In this document: positions 34,633-43,388 of the stretch, piece by piece
How positions within the stretch are numbered: position 1 is the stretch's first letter
Layout: each line of letters begins with the position of its first letter
Assembly: GCF_040796495.1 (NCBI RefSeq)
Contig: NZ_JBFNQN010000007.1
Span: 186,001 to 250,000, forward strand
DNA length: 64,000 nt
Source: Kineococcus endophyticus
GTDB taxonomy: Bacteria; Actinomycetota; Actinomycetes; Actinomycetales; Kineococcaceae
Reading direction: 5' to 3'
Position numbers and translations under genes: made by a program
The notes under the pieces: model-generated
Databases searched by the model: none
The model's input: only the letters and a program-made list of their open reading frames with translations
Told to the model about the DNA's origin: nothing

Positions 34633-35636
34633 CGACCGACGTGCTGGTGCGAGCCAGGGACCTGCAGGTGCACTTCCCCGTGCGCTCGAAGGGGCTGCGG
34701 CGCAAGACGACCGGGGCCGTGCGCGCCGTCGACGGCGTCGACCTCGACGTGTACCGGGGCGAGACCCTGGGGTTGGTGGGGGAGTCCGGCTGCGGGAAGT
34801 CCACGCTGGGGAACGCGCTGCTGCGCCTCGTGGAACCCACGGGCGGAACCGTCGAGTTCGACGGCACCGACGTGACGGGGTTGTCGCAGCGCGACCTGCG
34901 CGCGCTGCGGCGTCGCGCCGTCATGGTGTTCCAGGACCCGTACGCGAGCCTGGACCCGCGGATGACGGTGGGCCAGACGGTCGCCGAACCGCTGCAGGTG
35001 CACGGGTTGCACCGGGGTGCCGCCGCCCGCGCGGCCCGCGTCGCGGAACTGCTCGACCTCGTCGGCCTCGACCCGGCCGTCGCGTCGAGGTACCCGCACG
35101 AGTTCTCCGGCGGTCAGCGCCAGCGCGTCGGCATCGCCCGGGCGCTGGCGGGGGAACCCGACTTCGTCGTGTGCGACGAGGCGATCGCCTCCCTCGACGT
35201 CAGCGTGCAGGCGCAGGTCCTGAACCTGCTGCGGTCGTTGCAGCGCACGTTGGGCCTGACGCTGCTGTTCGTCTCGCACGACCTCGCCGCCGTCCGGCAC
35301 CTGTCCGACCGCATCGCCGTGATGTACCTCGGCCGGGTCGTCGAGGTGGCCTCGGCCGCCGACCTCGCCGCGGACCCGCAGCACCCGTACACGCAAGCGC
35401 TGTTGTCCGCCGTCCCCGTGCCCTCCCCGGCGCGGGAACGTCGGCGGGAGCGGATCGTGCTGACCGGCGACGTGCCGTCGGCCGCGCGGGTGCCGTCGGG
35501 GTGCCGGTTCCGGACGCGGTGTCCGCAGGCGTTCGACCCCTGCGCGACGGTGGACCCGGCGCTGCAACCCGTGGGTGCCGCCGGCGCGCACGTGGCGGCC
35601 TGCCACCTGCACGGTCTGGTGCCCGCCGCCGACTGA
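34629..35636 (+). CDS. Oligopeptide ABC importer, DppF/OppF-like ATPase
   Basis: 335-residue second ATPase of the importer. Walker [11 protein letters not shown]-loop [11 protein letters not shown], signature [15 protein letters not shown], Walker [13 protein letters not shown] and FVSHDLAAV are intact; the C-terminal cysteine cluster is [17 protein letters not shown] 34629 overlaps the DppD stop. Last gene of the operon; the palindromes at 35671-35793 lie just after it and probably terminate it. Confidence 0.93.
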   Translation: MTTDVLVRARDLQVHFPVRSKGLRRKTTGAVRAVDGVDLDVYRGETLGLVGESGCGKSTLGNALLRLVEPTGGTVEFDGTDVTGLSQRDLRALRRRAVMVFQDPYASLDPRMTVGQTVAEPLQVHGLHRGAAARAARVAELLDLVGLDPAVASRYPHEFSGGQRQRVGIARALAGEPDFVVCDEAIASLDVSVQAQVLNLLRSLQRTLGLTLLFVSHDLAAVRHLSDRIAVMYLGRVVEVASAADLAADPQHPYTQALLSAVPVPSPARERRRERIVLTGDVPSAARVPSGCRFRTRCPQAFDPCATVDPALQPVGAAGAHVAACHLHGLVPAAD

Positions 35637-35670
35637 CCGTCCCCCCTGCGCGCCGCCCCCGGTTGGGGCG

Positions 35671-35793
35671 CGTTGCCTCCCCGAGGTCGATCACCGGCCT
35701 CGGTGAGGCAACGAGCTCAACCGGCCGGGCGCGCGGCCGGCAGGTGGCCGCGGTGGCCCACCGCGGACGGTGACCGACCTCGGGGAGGCAACG
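35671..35793. terminator. Cluster of near-perfect palindromes between convergent transcripts
   Basis: A 25-base arm (35671-35695) is repeated inverted at 35769-35793 with one mismatch, and a third half-copy (35698-35713) forms a tighter hairpin with 35671-35686 (16 bp, one mismatch, 11-base loop). The shared core is GAGGCAACG. The block sits between the importer operon and the convergent gene at 35827, so it can terminate both. The CAACGAGCTC string is shared with 24552-24614. Confidence 0.7.
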
Positions 35794-35826
35794 AGGCCGT
35801 CACCGGACCGAGGCGAAGGGCGGTCC

Positions 35827-36339
35827 TCAGACGGGTCCGGCGGCCCGGGCCTCCCGCACCCCGGCGAGGGCGCTGCGCAGCTGCTCGATCCACTCCTGCT
35901 GGTGCTGCCCGACGAGCCGCACGCACCAGGCGAGCGCCTCGGACCGGGTCCGGGCGACGCCGGCGTCGACGAGCGTGTCGAGCACCTGGCGCTGCGGCTG
36001 GCGCAGCCGGGTCATGACGGGGGTCGCGAGGTTGGTGAAGAGTTCCTCGCTCTCCCCGCAGGCCGCGCCCCAGGCGACCTTGCGGCCGAAGAGGGACTCG
36101 GCCTCGTCGGCGATGCGCATGCGGGCCCCGCGGGTCTCCTCGCGGAACCGCGCGATCCGGCCCGCCTCGCCGCGGCGGGCGGCGGCGGCCCCGCCCTCGG
36201 CGGGCACCTCGGTGGGAAGGGGGAGCCGCCCGGTGACCACGATCTCCTCGCGGTCGACGGAGACCGACGGGGCGGTCTCGAACCAGTCCTGCGGCAGCCG
36301 GCCGGTGAACCAGGCTGCGATGTCTGCCGTGTCGCTCAT
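35827..36339 (-). CDS. Conserved actinobacterial protein of unknown function
   Basis: 170 residues, ATG 36339. The first half has IAAWFTGRLPQDWF and VSVDREEIVVTGRLPLP; the middle is Arg/Glu-rich; the C-terminal ~45 residues (RQVLDTLVDAGVARTRSEAL onward) look like a short helical ribbon-helix-helix-type segment, in which a strand is followed by two helices. No enzyme motif is visible. I do not recognise a named family. It is a single gene, upstream of an AT-rich promoter-like patch (36341-36358). Confidence 0.65.
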   Translation of the reverse strand: MSDTADIAAWFTGRLPQDWFETAPSVSVDREEIVVTGRLPLPTEVPAEGGAAAARRGEAGRIARFREETRGARMRIADEAESLFGRKVAWGAACGESEELFTNLATPVMTRLRQPQRQVLDTLVDAGVARTRSEALAWCVRLVGQHQQEWIEQLRSALAGVREARAAGPV

Positions 36340-36340
36340 G

Positions 36341-36358
36341 CAGCAATTACAGGATTAC
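36341..36358 (-). promoter_or_regulatory. AT-rich patch with direct repeat ATTAC
   Basis: ATTAC at 36346-36350 and 36354-36358 (read GTAATCCTGTAAT on the minus strand) lies immediately upstream of ATG 36339 in an otherwise GC-rich stretch. It may be the -10 region or an operator for the downstream gene. The distance to the ATG would give a nearly leaderless message. Confidence 0.35.
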
Positions 36359-36420
36359 GCGGTTGCAGCGTCAAGGCGTGGGAGGGGGCGTTCGCTGACG
36401 GCGTGCCCCACGATGGACCG

Positions 36421-36984
36421 GTGTCCGCGGTCCACCCCGACCTGCCGCCCGTGCCGGACCGGCTCCCGGCCGGACCGGTCGCCCTGCGCCCCTTCCGTGA
36501 CGGCGACGTCGCGATGGCCGTCGAGCTGGCGACGGACCCCTACGTCCCCCTCACCGGGTCGCTGCCGGCCCACGCGGACGCGGACGAGGCGCTCGCCTGG
36601 GTGCGGCGGCAGCGGGGACGCTTCGCGGAGGGGGTGGGGTACGCCCTCGCGATCGCCGACCACGCCACCGACGAGGCCCTCGGGCAGATCGGGTTGTGGG
36701 TCCGTGACCTCGACGAGGGCCGGTTGTCCGTCGGGTACGCCGTGGCGCCCTCGGCGCGCGGGCGCGGTGTCGCAGCCGCCGCCCTCACGGCGCTCACCTC
36801 CTTCGCCTGGACCGTGCCCGGTGCCCACCGCGTCGAACTGCGCGTCGAACCGTGGAACGAGGCGTCGGTCCGCTCGGCGGAGCGGGCGGGCTACCGCCGT
36901 GAGGGACTGCTCCGCGGTCACCAGGAGATCGGCGGCCGGCGTCGGGACCTGCTGCTGTACGCGACGGTCCGCGGGGACCGCTGA
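36421..36984 (+). CDS. GNAT family acetyltransferase, RimJ/RimL type
   Basis: 187-residue acetyltransferase of the ribosomal-protein-alanine type. LRPFRDGDVAMAVELATD at the N-terminus, GYAVAPSARGRGVAAAALTAL near 105 (acetyl-CoA loop) and RVELRVEPWNEASVRSAERA then GYRREG are typical. GTG 36421 is chosen. GTG 36403, with GGAGGGGG about 12 bases upstream, would add 6 residues and is possible. The substrate may be an N-terminal amine or a small molecule. Confidence 0.85.
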   Translation: MSAVHPDLPPVPDRLPAGPVALRPFRDGDVAMAVELATDPYVPLTGSLPAHADADEALAWVRRQRGRFAEGVGYALAIADHATDEALGQIGLWVRDLDEGRLSVGYAVAPSARGRGVAAAALTALTSFAWTVPGAHRVELRVEPWNEASVRSAERAGYRREGLLRGHQEIGGRRRDLLLYATVRGDR

Positions 36985-37055
36985 CCCGTTCCGGGCCCCG
37001 CGAACGACCAGCCCTACGGGGTGGTCGTCGCCGTGGTCGCCCCCGTCCGAGTCCC

Positions 37056-37997
37056 TCACCCGACCCCGTCCGGCCGCGCTGCCGCGACCTGCCGGAACGC
37101 CTCGAGCACCGCGGCCGTCGGCGCGTCCGTCCCGCGTCCGGCGCGCGTGGCCGCGTAGATCGACCGGGCCGGTGGCTGGCCCGTCAACGGGACCACCCGC
37201 AACCCGTCCGGGCGCAGCGGGTGCGCCAGCCGCGGGACGAGGGCGACGCCGGCTCCCGCGGCGACGAGGGCGGCCAGGGCGTCGTACTCGGAGGTGTGGT
37301 GCCGCACGTCGGGGGAGAACCCGGCGGCGGCGCACGCGCCCGCGGTGATCTGCGCGCACGCGTCGTCGGTCGCGGCCGCCACCCACTCCTCGTGCGCGAG
37401 CGCGGCGAGGTCCAGCTCGTCCCGGTCGGCCAAGGGGTGGCCGGCGGGCAGCAGGACGTCGAGGACGTCGGTGAGCAGGTCGACCCGGTCGTAGCGGGCG
37501 TCGTCGCGCCGCGGGCCCGCCGGGTGGTCGACCGTGACGACGATGTCGAGGTCCCCGGCGTCCAGCCCGGCGACGGCGTCGACCGGTTCCCGTTCGCGCA
37601 CGAGCAGCCGCACGCCCGGACGGTCGGCGCGCAGGGTCCGCAACGCGGGGCCGACGACGGCGTAGACGGCGCTCGCCATCGTCCCCACGCGGACCTCCCC
37701 GACCAGTCCGGCGTCGAAGGCGAGCAGGTCGGCGCGTGCACGTTCCAGCTGTGCCGCAACGGTGTCCGCGTGGGCGAGGAGCACCCGCGCCTGGCCGGTG
37801 AGGCGGACGCCCCGGCCCTGCCGCTCCAGGAGGGGGACGTCGAGGTCGCGGGCCAGGCCGGCCAGCTGCTGCGACACGGCCGACGGGGTCAGGTGCAGGG
37901 CGGCGGCCGTGGCTGCGACGGTGCCGCGGCGTTCCACCTCGCGCAGGAGACGCAGCCGCCGCAAGTCGATCGTGAAGTCCTCGCTGTCGAGACTCAT
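37056..37997 (-). CDS. LysR-family transcriptional regulator
   Basis: 313-residue regulator. The N-terminal winged helix-turn-helix is DLRRLRLLREVERRGTVAAT and ALHLTPSAVSQQLAGLARDL; a periplasmic-binding-protein-like effector domain fills residues ~95-300. ATG 37997 lies 50 bases from the divergent EamA transporter start, the classic LysR arrangement, so it probably controls that gene in response to a small molecule. The gap contains a short partly palindromic AACTCTAGCTGGACTGAACG that could hold the operator. Confidence 0.9.
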   Translation of the reverse strand: MSLDSEDFTIDLRRLRLLREVERRGTVAATAAALHLTPSAVSQQLAGLARDLDVPLLERQGRGVRLTGQARVLLAHADTVAAQLERARADLLAFDAGLVGEVRVGTMASAVYAVVGPALRTLRADRPGVRLLVREREPVDAVAGLDAGDLDIVVTVDHPAGPRRDDARYDRVDLLTDVLDVLLPAGHPLADRDELDLAALAHEEWVAAATDDACAQITAGACAAAGFSPDVRHHTSEYDALAALVAAGAGVALVPRLAHPLRPDGLRVVPLTGQPPARSIYAATRAGRGTDAPTAAVLEAFRQVAAARPDGVG

Positions 37998-38047
37998 GCG
38001 GAAACTCTAGCTGGACTGAACGGTGTCGGGGGCGCGACGATCGGGGG

Positions 38048-38962
38048 GTGACCCGCCGTGCCGCTCTGCTCTTCGCCGCCCTCGGCCTCGCCTGGGGCAT
38101 CCCGTACCTGCTCATCAAGATCGCCGGCGAGGAGCTGGCCCCGTCCACCCTCGTCCTCGCCCGCACCGCCCTGGCGGCCGTCGTCCTCGCCCCGTTCGCG
38201 CTGGCCCGTCGCGAGGTCCGCGAGGCGCTGCCCGCGCTGGCGCGCCGGTGGAAGGCCGTCGCCGCCTACACCGGGTTCGAGATCGTCGGCCCGTGGCTCT
38301 TCCTGGCCCGCGCCGAGCACGACCTGCCCAGCTCGACGACGGCCGTCGTCATCTCCGCCGTCCCGGTCGTCGGCGTCCTGGTGGCCCTCGCCTCGCGCCG
38401 TGCCGAGCACCTCGGCGCGGTGGGGTGGACCGGGCTCGCCCTCGGCACCCTCGGGGTGGCGACGCTCGTGGGCTTCGACCTGCAGCCCGGGCAGTTCGGG
38501 GCCGTCGCCGAGCTCGCCGTCGTCGTCGTGGGCTACGCGATCGGGCCGGCCGTGCTGGCCCGGCACCTCGGCGACCTGCCGGGGACGGCCGTCGTGCTGG
38601 CCAGCCTCGTGCTGTCCGCCCTCGTCTACGTGCCGGTCGTCGCCCTCGGTCCGGGCCTGCCGGCGACGGTCCCCTCCGGCGGGGTCATCGCCTCCGTCGC
38701 GGTGCTCGCCCTCGTCTGCACCGCAGGGGCGTTCCTGCTGCTCTTCGCCCTCGTCGGCGAGATCGGCCCCGTCCGGGCCACGGCGATCGTCTACGTCAAC
38801 CCGGTCGTCGCGGTGGTGGCCGGGGCGGTCGTGCTGGGGGAGCGCATCACCGCCACGACGATCGCCGGTTTCGCCCTCGTCCTGGCCGGTTCGTACCTGG
38901 CCACCCGCCGTCCCGCGAGCCGTCCCGACCAGGCCGCCCCGGCGCTTACCGTGGAGGCATGA
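38048..38962 (+). CDS. EamA-family (DMT superfamily) transporter
   Basis: 304-residue drug/metabolite exporter-type protein with ten helices in two EamA repeats (first from LLFAALGLAWGIPYLLIKIA, second from VVVVGYAIGPAVLARHL). ARTALAAVVLAPFAL and the final ERITATTIAGFALVLAGSYL are typical. GTG 38048. Probably an exporter controlled by the divergent LysR gene. Its stop overlaps the ATG of the following DNA-glycosylase gene (ATGA at 38959). Confidence 0.88.
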   Translation: MTRRAALLFAALGLAWGIPYLLIKIAGEELAPSTLVLARTALAAVVLAPFALARREVREALPALARRWKAVAAYTGFEIVGPWLFLARAEHDLPSSTTAVVISAVPVVGVLVALASRRAEHLGAVGWTGLALGTLGVATLVGFDLQPGQFGAVAELAVVVVGYAIGPAVLARHLGDLPGTAVVLASLVLSALVYVPVVALGPGLPATVPSGGVIASVAVLALVCTAGAFLLLFALVGEIGPVRATAIVYVNPVVAVVAGAVVLGERITATTIAGFALVLAGSYLATRRPASRPDQAAPALTVEA

Positions 38963-39900
38963 GTCCGGACGGGGAGCTGCACTGGGCCCCCGGCCGGCCC
39001 GTCCCCGTCACCGCGATGCTGCGGCCGCTGCGCCGCGGCGGGGGCGACCCGACCTACCGGCAGGACGCCGACGGCTCCGTCTGGCGGGCCACCCGCACCC
39101 CGGACGGACCCGTCGTCCTGCGTGTGCGGGCCCGGCCGGCGGACGCCTCGGTGCACGCCCAGGCGTGGGGACCGGGGGCGGACTGGGCGCTGGACGGGGT
39201 GCCCGAGCTGCTCGGCGCCGCCGACGACACGTGGGACGAGTTCGTGCCGCGCCCCGAGCACACCGTCCTCGTCGAGTCCTGGCGCGCGCACCCGCACTGG
39301 CGGGTGGGCCGCAACCGCGCCGTCTTCGAGGCCCTGTCGGCCTCGGCCCTGGAGCAGGTCGTGACGGGCGTCGAGGCGTTCGCAGCCTAGCGCCGCCTCG
39401 TCCACCGCTTCGGCGAACCCGCGCCGGGTCCGGCGGGGCTGCTCCTGCCGCCGACCCCGCAGCAGTGGCTGCGCATCCCCTCCTGGGAGTGGTTGCAGGC
39501 CGGGGTCGAGCTGCGCCGTCGCAAGGTGACGATCCTCGCGGCCCCGCGCGCGGCCGGTCTGGAACGCACGCTGTCCCTGGGCCCCGACGAGGCCGACCGG
39601 GCCCTGCGCTCGCTGCCGGGGGTCGGGGTGTGGACGTCGGCCGAGGTCCGCCAGCGCGCCCACGGCCACGCCGACGCGTTCAGCTTCGGCGACTACCACG
39701 TCGCCAAGAACGTCTCGTGGGCGCTGACCGGGGAGGTCCTCGACGACGCCGGCTGCGCCGAGGTCATCGAGTGCTACCGCGGCCACCGGTTCCGGGTGCA
39801 ACGGCTCCTGGAGTTCGCGGGCGCGTACCGGCCGCGCCGGGGGCCGAAGATGACCCTCCCGACGCACACCCCGAACCGCGCGGTCCGCGCCGCGCGCTGA
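38959..39900 (+). pseudogene. DNA-3-methyladenine glycosylase (HhH-GPD) interrupted by in-frame TAG
   Basis: A single reading frame of 313 sense codons encodes an AlkA-like base-excision glycosylase but has TAG at 39388-39390 (codon 144). The N-terminal part (HWAPGRPVPVTAMLRPLRRG) and the C-terminal part stay in register, with no frame change. The helix-hairpin-helix and catalytic region lie after the stop: LPGVGVWTSAEV, then HADAFSFGDYHVAKNV with the expected catalytic Asp. Relatives have a Trp where the stop falls (F-x-x-W-R-R-L-V), so one G-to-A change (TGG to TAG) explains it. The truncated 143-residue product would lack the active site. It may be a true null allele, a sequence error or, less likely, read-through. 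Confidence 0.85.
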
Positions 39901-39901
39901 A

Positions 39902-40537
39902 CTACGCCAGGGCGCGCGCGACGGCCCGCACGGGCGACCCGTCCCCAGCGGTCAGGGCCCACCCGAACGCGGCGAACTCCACCCGCCGCGGCAGGTCCCC
40001 CAGCCCCCGCAGGTTCTCCACGACGACGCCCGGGTCGGCCCGGTCCCCGAGCAGCACCCGGTGCGCGGCGAGGGTTCCGGGGCCGTCGACGCTCGCCGCG
40101 TCGATGCCGACCGTCCGCACGCCGACGGACCGCAGGAACCGCGCCGCCGCGACCGTCAGGTGGGGGTGGTCGAACTCCTCAGGGGTTCCGGAGTGCTCGT
40201 CCCACCCGGTGCGCAGCAACGCGATCCGCGCGTCGGACGTCCAGGGTCCGAGGAGTTCCGGACCCACCGCTGCGGCCCCGCGGACGTCGAGCACGACGGC
40301 CGGCCCGGCGAACAGGTCGAGGGGGAGTTCCTCGACCGTCGGGCCGTCGGGGACGACGTGGGCGGGGGCGTCGACGTGGGTTCCCGTGTGGGTCCCCAAG
40401 GACAGGGAACTCACGCGGCAGAACTCACCGTCGACCGTCGGCAGCGGGTGCGCGGCGAACTCCGGGTCTCCCGGGTACACGGGCATCCCCGGCCGCACGG
40501 GCCGGGACAGGTCGACCCAGCCCGCCCCCGACGCCAC
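39902..40537 (-). CDS. Cyclase family protein (kynurenine-formamidase-like metal hydrolase)
   Basis: 211-residue PF04199 enzyme. The metal-binding signature is HTGTHVDAPAH near residue 50, preceded by DLSRPVRPGMPVYPGDP. Members hydrolyse formyl-kynurenine or related amides. GTG 40537 starts 3 bases after the fbiB stop on the same strand, so it is the last gene of the fbiA-fbiB operon. The substrate is not determinable from sequence; being beside F420 genes does not by itself imply a role in F420. Confidence 0.82.
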   Translation of the reverse strand: MASGAGWVDLSRPVRPGMPVYPGDPEFAAHPLPTVDGEFCRVSSLSLGTHTGTHVDAPAHVVPDGPTVEELPLDLFAGPAVVLDVRGAAAVGPELLGPWTSDARIALLRTGWDEHSGTPEEFDHPHLTVAAARFLRSVGVRTVGIDAASVDGPGTLAAHRVLLGDRADPGVVVENLRGLGDLPRRVEFAAFGWALTAGDGSPVRAVARALA

Positions 40538-40540
40538 GGC

Positions 40541-41593
40541 TCAGCGCGGGAGTTCGACGGTGCGGACGAGGACGGCGAGGGGTTCCCGGTCCGCGTCCCT
40601 GTCCACGAGCCCCACGAGGAACTCCGTCCACAGCGCCGCCAGCACGCGCTGGGTCAGCGCCCCGAGGGAGAACTCGTCGGCGGCCTCGACGCGCAGGGCC
40701 GGGCCTTCGCGGCGCACGACCCCGCCCGTCACGGGACCGGCGGCGAGGGCGACCGCGGCGGCCCGGTCGAGCCGTTCGGTGAGGGTTCCGGGCACGACGG
40801 GCGGGGGTTCGACACCACCGGCCCCCAGCGCGGCCCGCACGGCCTCGACGTGGCCGAGGCGGAACCAGTCGCTCGCCCCCGACCGCACGAGCGAGCGGGC
40901 GCCGGGACCGGGGTCGTCCAGCGGGAGGACGAGGTCGGCGAGCCCGCGGAACAGCGCGGCCGGAACCCCCTCGGCCTTGCCCTTGACGAGGTCCGCGGCC
41001 GCGGCCAGCTCGTCGACGACGGCGCGCGCCGTCACCGACAGCTCCCGTCCGGAGGTGTCGAGGCTGCCGCGCAGGTCCTCCACCGCGTCGATCCCGGCGG
41101 CGCCGAGGGCGAAGTCGGTCTGCCCGGCCCGCCACGGCCGCCCCGCGGTGTCGGTGACCACGACGCCGACGACGGCGCCGGTCAGCTCGTGCAGCCGGGC
41201 GCGCAGCTCGCGGGCCGCGGCGTCGGGGTCGTGCGGCAGCGTGAGGACGACGTCGCCCTCGACGTTGGAGGCGTCGACGCCGGCGGCCGCCATGACGGGT
41301 CCGGCGGCCGACTCCACGATCCGCGCGACACCCGTGGGGGTGCGGCGCGCGGCCACGAGCCGGCGGGACTCGCGCAGGACGACCTCGTCGCGGTCGACGG
41401 CCGCCGCGGCGAGGCCGGCGGCCTTGCTGACGACCTTGCTCGAGACCGCGATGACGTCGCCGTCGGACAGGGAGGCGCGCTGGGCGTGCAGGGCGTCGAC
41501 GACGAGCGCGGCGACGTCGTCGCCGTCGTGGACCTCGCCGATGCCCGTGAGCCCGACGACCTGCAGGTGCCCGGGACCGTGGTGGGCGCTCAC
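40541..41593 (-). CDS. fbiB: Coenzyme F420-0:L-glutamate ligase, short FbiB/CofE
   Basis: 350 residues. Residues ~1-245 are the CofE ligase that adds glutamates to F420-0 (VVGLTGIGEVHDGDDVAALV, VIAVSSKVVSKAAG, VVVTDTAGRPWRAGQTDFALGAAG). Mycobacterial FbiB is about 450 residues with a second, FMN-binding nitroreductase-like domain that reduces dehydro-F420. Here the remaining ~100 residues do not show that domain (TLTERLDRAAAVAL, EFSLGALTQRVL). GTG 41593 overlaps the fbiA stop by 4 bases. The reductase step must then be supplied elsewhere, if this pathway uses it. Confidence 0.88.
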   Translation of the reverse strand: MSAHHGPGHLQVVGLTGIGEVHDGDDVAALVVDALHAQRASLSDGDVIAVSSKVVSKAAGLAAAAVDRDEVVLRESRRLVAARRTPTGVARIVESAAGPVMAAAGVDASNVEGDVVLTLPHDPDAAARELRARLHELTGAVVGVVVTDTAGRPWRAGQTDFALGAAGIDAVEDLRGSLDTSGRELSVTARAVVDELAAAADLVKGKAEGVPAALFRGLADLVLPLDDPGPGARSLVRSGASDWFRLGHVEAVRAALGAGGVEPPPVVPGTLTERLDRAAAVALAAGPVTGGVVRREGPALRVEAADEFSLGALTQRVLAALWTEFLVGLVDRDADREPLAVLVRTVELPR

Positions 41594-42618
41594 GCGGCGC
41601 GTTCCCGTCCGGCGAGCTCCAGCGCCAGGTCGAGGGCGGCACCGGCGAGCTCGGCCGTCGCGGTGGGCGAGCTCATGAGCAGCGGACGGCGGCGCACGAC
41701 GAGACCGGGGCGGGTGGGGGCCTCGTCGCCCGCGGCGATGAGCCAGCCGTCGAGGAAGTCGGCGTAGAGGCCGGCGACCGCGGCGGCCGTCGTCGGCACG
41801 CCGATCGCGGCCAGGCACGCGTCGGCCATCCCGCGCACGGGGGCGCCGGCGATGACGGGGGAGACCCCCACGACGGGCGCGGCCGTCTCGACGATCGCCC
41901 GCCGGATCCCCGGGACCTGCAGGACGGTGCCGATGGACACGACGGGGTTGCTCGGCGGCAGGACGACGACGTCGGCCTCGCGCAGCGCGTCGAGGACGCC
42001 GGGGGCGGGGGAGGCCTGCTCGGCGCCCACGGCCTCGATGCGGACGGCGGGGACGGCGGCGTGCAGGCGGACCCACCACTCCTGGAAGTGGACGCGGCGC
42101 TCGGCCCCGTCGGGACCGTCGGCGAGGTCGACGTGCGTCTCGACGACGTCGTCGGTCATCGGCAGCAGGCGGACACCGGGGGCCCACCGCGCGCACAGGT
42201 GCGCCGTGACCTCCGACAGGGTCGCGCCCTCGGCGAGCATCCGCGTCCGCACGAGGTGCGTGGCGATGTCCTTGTCCCCGAGCGTGAACCACGAGGGCTC
42301 GGCGCCGTAGGCGGCCAGCTCGTCGGCGACCCCGGACGACTCCTGCGCGCGGCCCCAGCCGCGGACCTCGTCGATGCCGCCGCCGAGGGTGTACATGACG
42401 GAGTCGAGGTCGGGGGAGATCCGCAGACCGTGGAAGGTGACGTCGTCGGCCGTGTTGCTGACGACCGTGACCTGCGCCTCGCGCCGCGCGGGGTCGGGGG
42501 AGGCCGCCAGGTGCGCCAGCAGCCCGCGCAGGAACCGCGCCCCGCCGACACCGCCGGCGAGGGCCGTGATCCGCAGGGGTCGGCCGGGTCCGTTCACGTC
42601 GCTCACGGTCGTCATCAT
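41590..42618 (-). CDS. fbiA: 2-phospho-L-lactate/phosphoenolpyruvate transferase FbiA (CofD)
   Basis: 342-residue CofD enzyme joining the activated three-carbon phosphate to the deazaflavin FO. N-terminal ITALAGGVGGARFLRGL is diagnostic; VVSNTADDVTFHGLRISPDLD, WFTLGDKDIATHLVRT, LLPMTDD and VVLPPSNPVVSIGTVL follow in order. Two ATGs in tandem (42618 and 42615) follow GGAGGG; the first is taken. It heads the operon fbiA-fbiB-cyclase and is divergent from whiB, as in mycobacteria. Confidence 0.95.
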   Translation of the reverse strand: MMTTVSDVNGPGRPLRITALAGGVGGARFLRGLLAHLAASPDPARREAQVTVVSNTADDVTFHGLRISPDLDSVMYTLGGGIDEVRGWGRAQESSGVADELAAYGAEPSWFTLGDKDIATHLVRTRMLAEGATLSEVTAHLCARWAPGVRLLPMTDDVVETHVDLADGPDGAERRVHFQEWWVRLHAAVPAVRIEAVGAEQASPAPGVLDALREADVVVLPPSNPVVSIGTVLQVPGIRRAIVETAAPVVGVSPVIAGAPVRGMADACLAAIGVPTTAAAVAGLYADFLDGWLIAAGDEAPTRPGLVVRRRPLLMSSPTATAELAGAALDLALELAGRERAA

Positions 42619-42747
42619 CCCCTGTCGCCCTCCCGGACCCTCCGCGTCACCCGGTCGGACGCACCCTCGGACGTGTGCGCTCGTGTGCCTGGAGTGACGG
42701 ATGTGGTCAGGGTCTTCGCAAGTGCAGCACGGGATACCACGGCGGGC

Positions 42748-42776
42748 TTGACTCTCCGGGACGACACGCGTGTAAT
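42748..42776 (+). promoter_or_regulatory. Housekeeping-type promoter of the whiB gene
   Basis: TTGACT (42748-42753), a 17-base spacer and TGTAAT (42771-42776) form a near-consensus vegetative promoter, unusual in such GC-rich DNA. The predicted start near 42783 leaves a leader of about 65 bases before GTG 42849. It lies in the 230-base gap shared with the divergent fbiA gene. Confidence 0.7.
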
Positions 42777-42848
42777 TCCCCCAGTGGTGGTCGCAGGGTG
42801 ACTGGCACATCACGGGGAGTGACAGGACCGAGGCTGTGGGGGCCACCA

Positions 42849-43244
42849 GTGAGTGACGACGTCGAATACCTCGAACTCGAGACCGAGGACACGATCTCCG
42901 ACGAGGCTGTCGACGCGGCCCTGGCCGAGCGTTCCGCGCTGGGGTTGAGCGCCGACGGGCGCCCCGAGCTGACGCTCGTGGAGATGACCGGCGGGCTCAC
43001 GGGCCTGTCGGGCCTGACGCCGGAGGACCCGGGCTGGCAGGAGCTGGCCCTGTGCGCGCAGACCGACCCCGAGGCGTTCTTCCCGGAGAAGGGTGGCTCG
43101 ACGCGGGAGGCCAAGCGGGTCTGCCAGTCCTGCGAGGTCCGCCAGGAGTGCCTGGAGTACGCGCTCGGCAACGACGAGCGCTTCGGCATCTGGGGCGGTC
43201 TGAGCGAGCGCGAGCGCCGCCGCCTCAAGCGCCGCATCAGCTGA
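42849..43244 (+). CDS. whiB2: WhiB-family iron-sulphur transcriptional regulator (WhiB2/WhmD-like)
   Basis: 131-residue WhiB protein. The four iron-sulphur cysteines are in order (LCAQTDP, then RVCQSCEVRQEC), followed by the turn FGIWGGLSERERRRLKRRIS. The Asp/Glu-rich N-terminus of ~75 residues is typical of the WhiB/WhmD subgroup that controls septation and sporulation with BldM- or sigma-A-type partners. Synteny with fbiA and manB supports the whiB2 assignment. GTG 42849 is chosen; an upstream GTG at 42798 would extend it by 17 residues. Confidence 0.9.
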   Translation: MSDDVEYLELETEDTISDEAVDAALAERSALGLSADGRPELTLVEMTGGLTGLSGLTPEDPGWQELALCAQTDPEAFFPEKGGSTREAKRVCQSCEVRQECLEYALGNDERFGIWGGLSERERRRLKRRIS

Positions 43245-43388
43245 CCCACCGCGCGGCGCACCGCTGACCGGGTGTCCTTCCCGGGCGCCCGGGCGGTGGT
43301 GGCGCGACCCTGCTGAAGTCGGGGCCCCGACGTGCCGAGAAGACAGGTCGGGGTGGACCGCCGGTCCGCCGAGCACGGGAGGGAAGCG

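Noticed and set aside
38959-39900. Selenocysteine or pyrrolysine decoding of the TAG in the glycosylase gene
   Set aside because: The family has Trp at this site, no pyl genes are in view and the position is not an active-site residue, so a nonsense mutation or sequence error is simpler.
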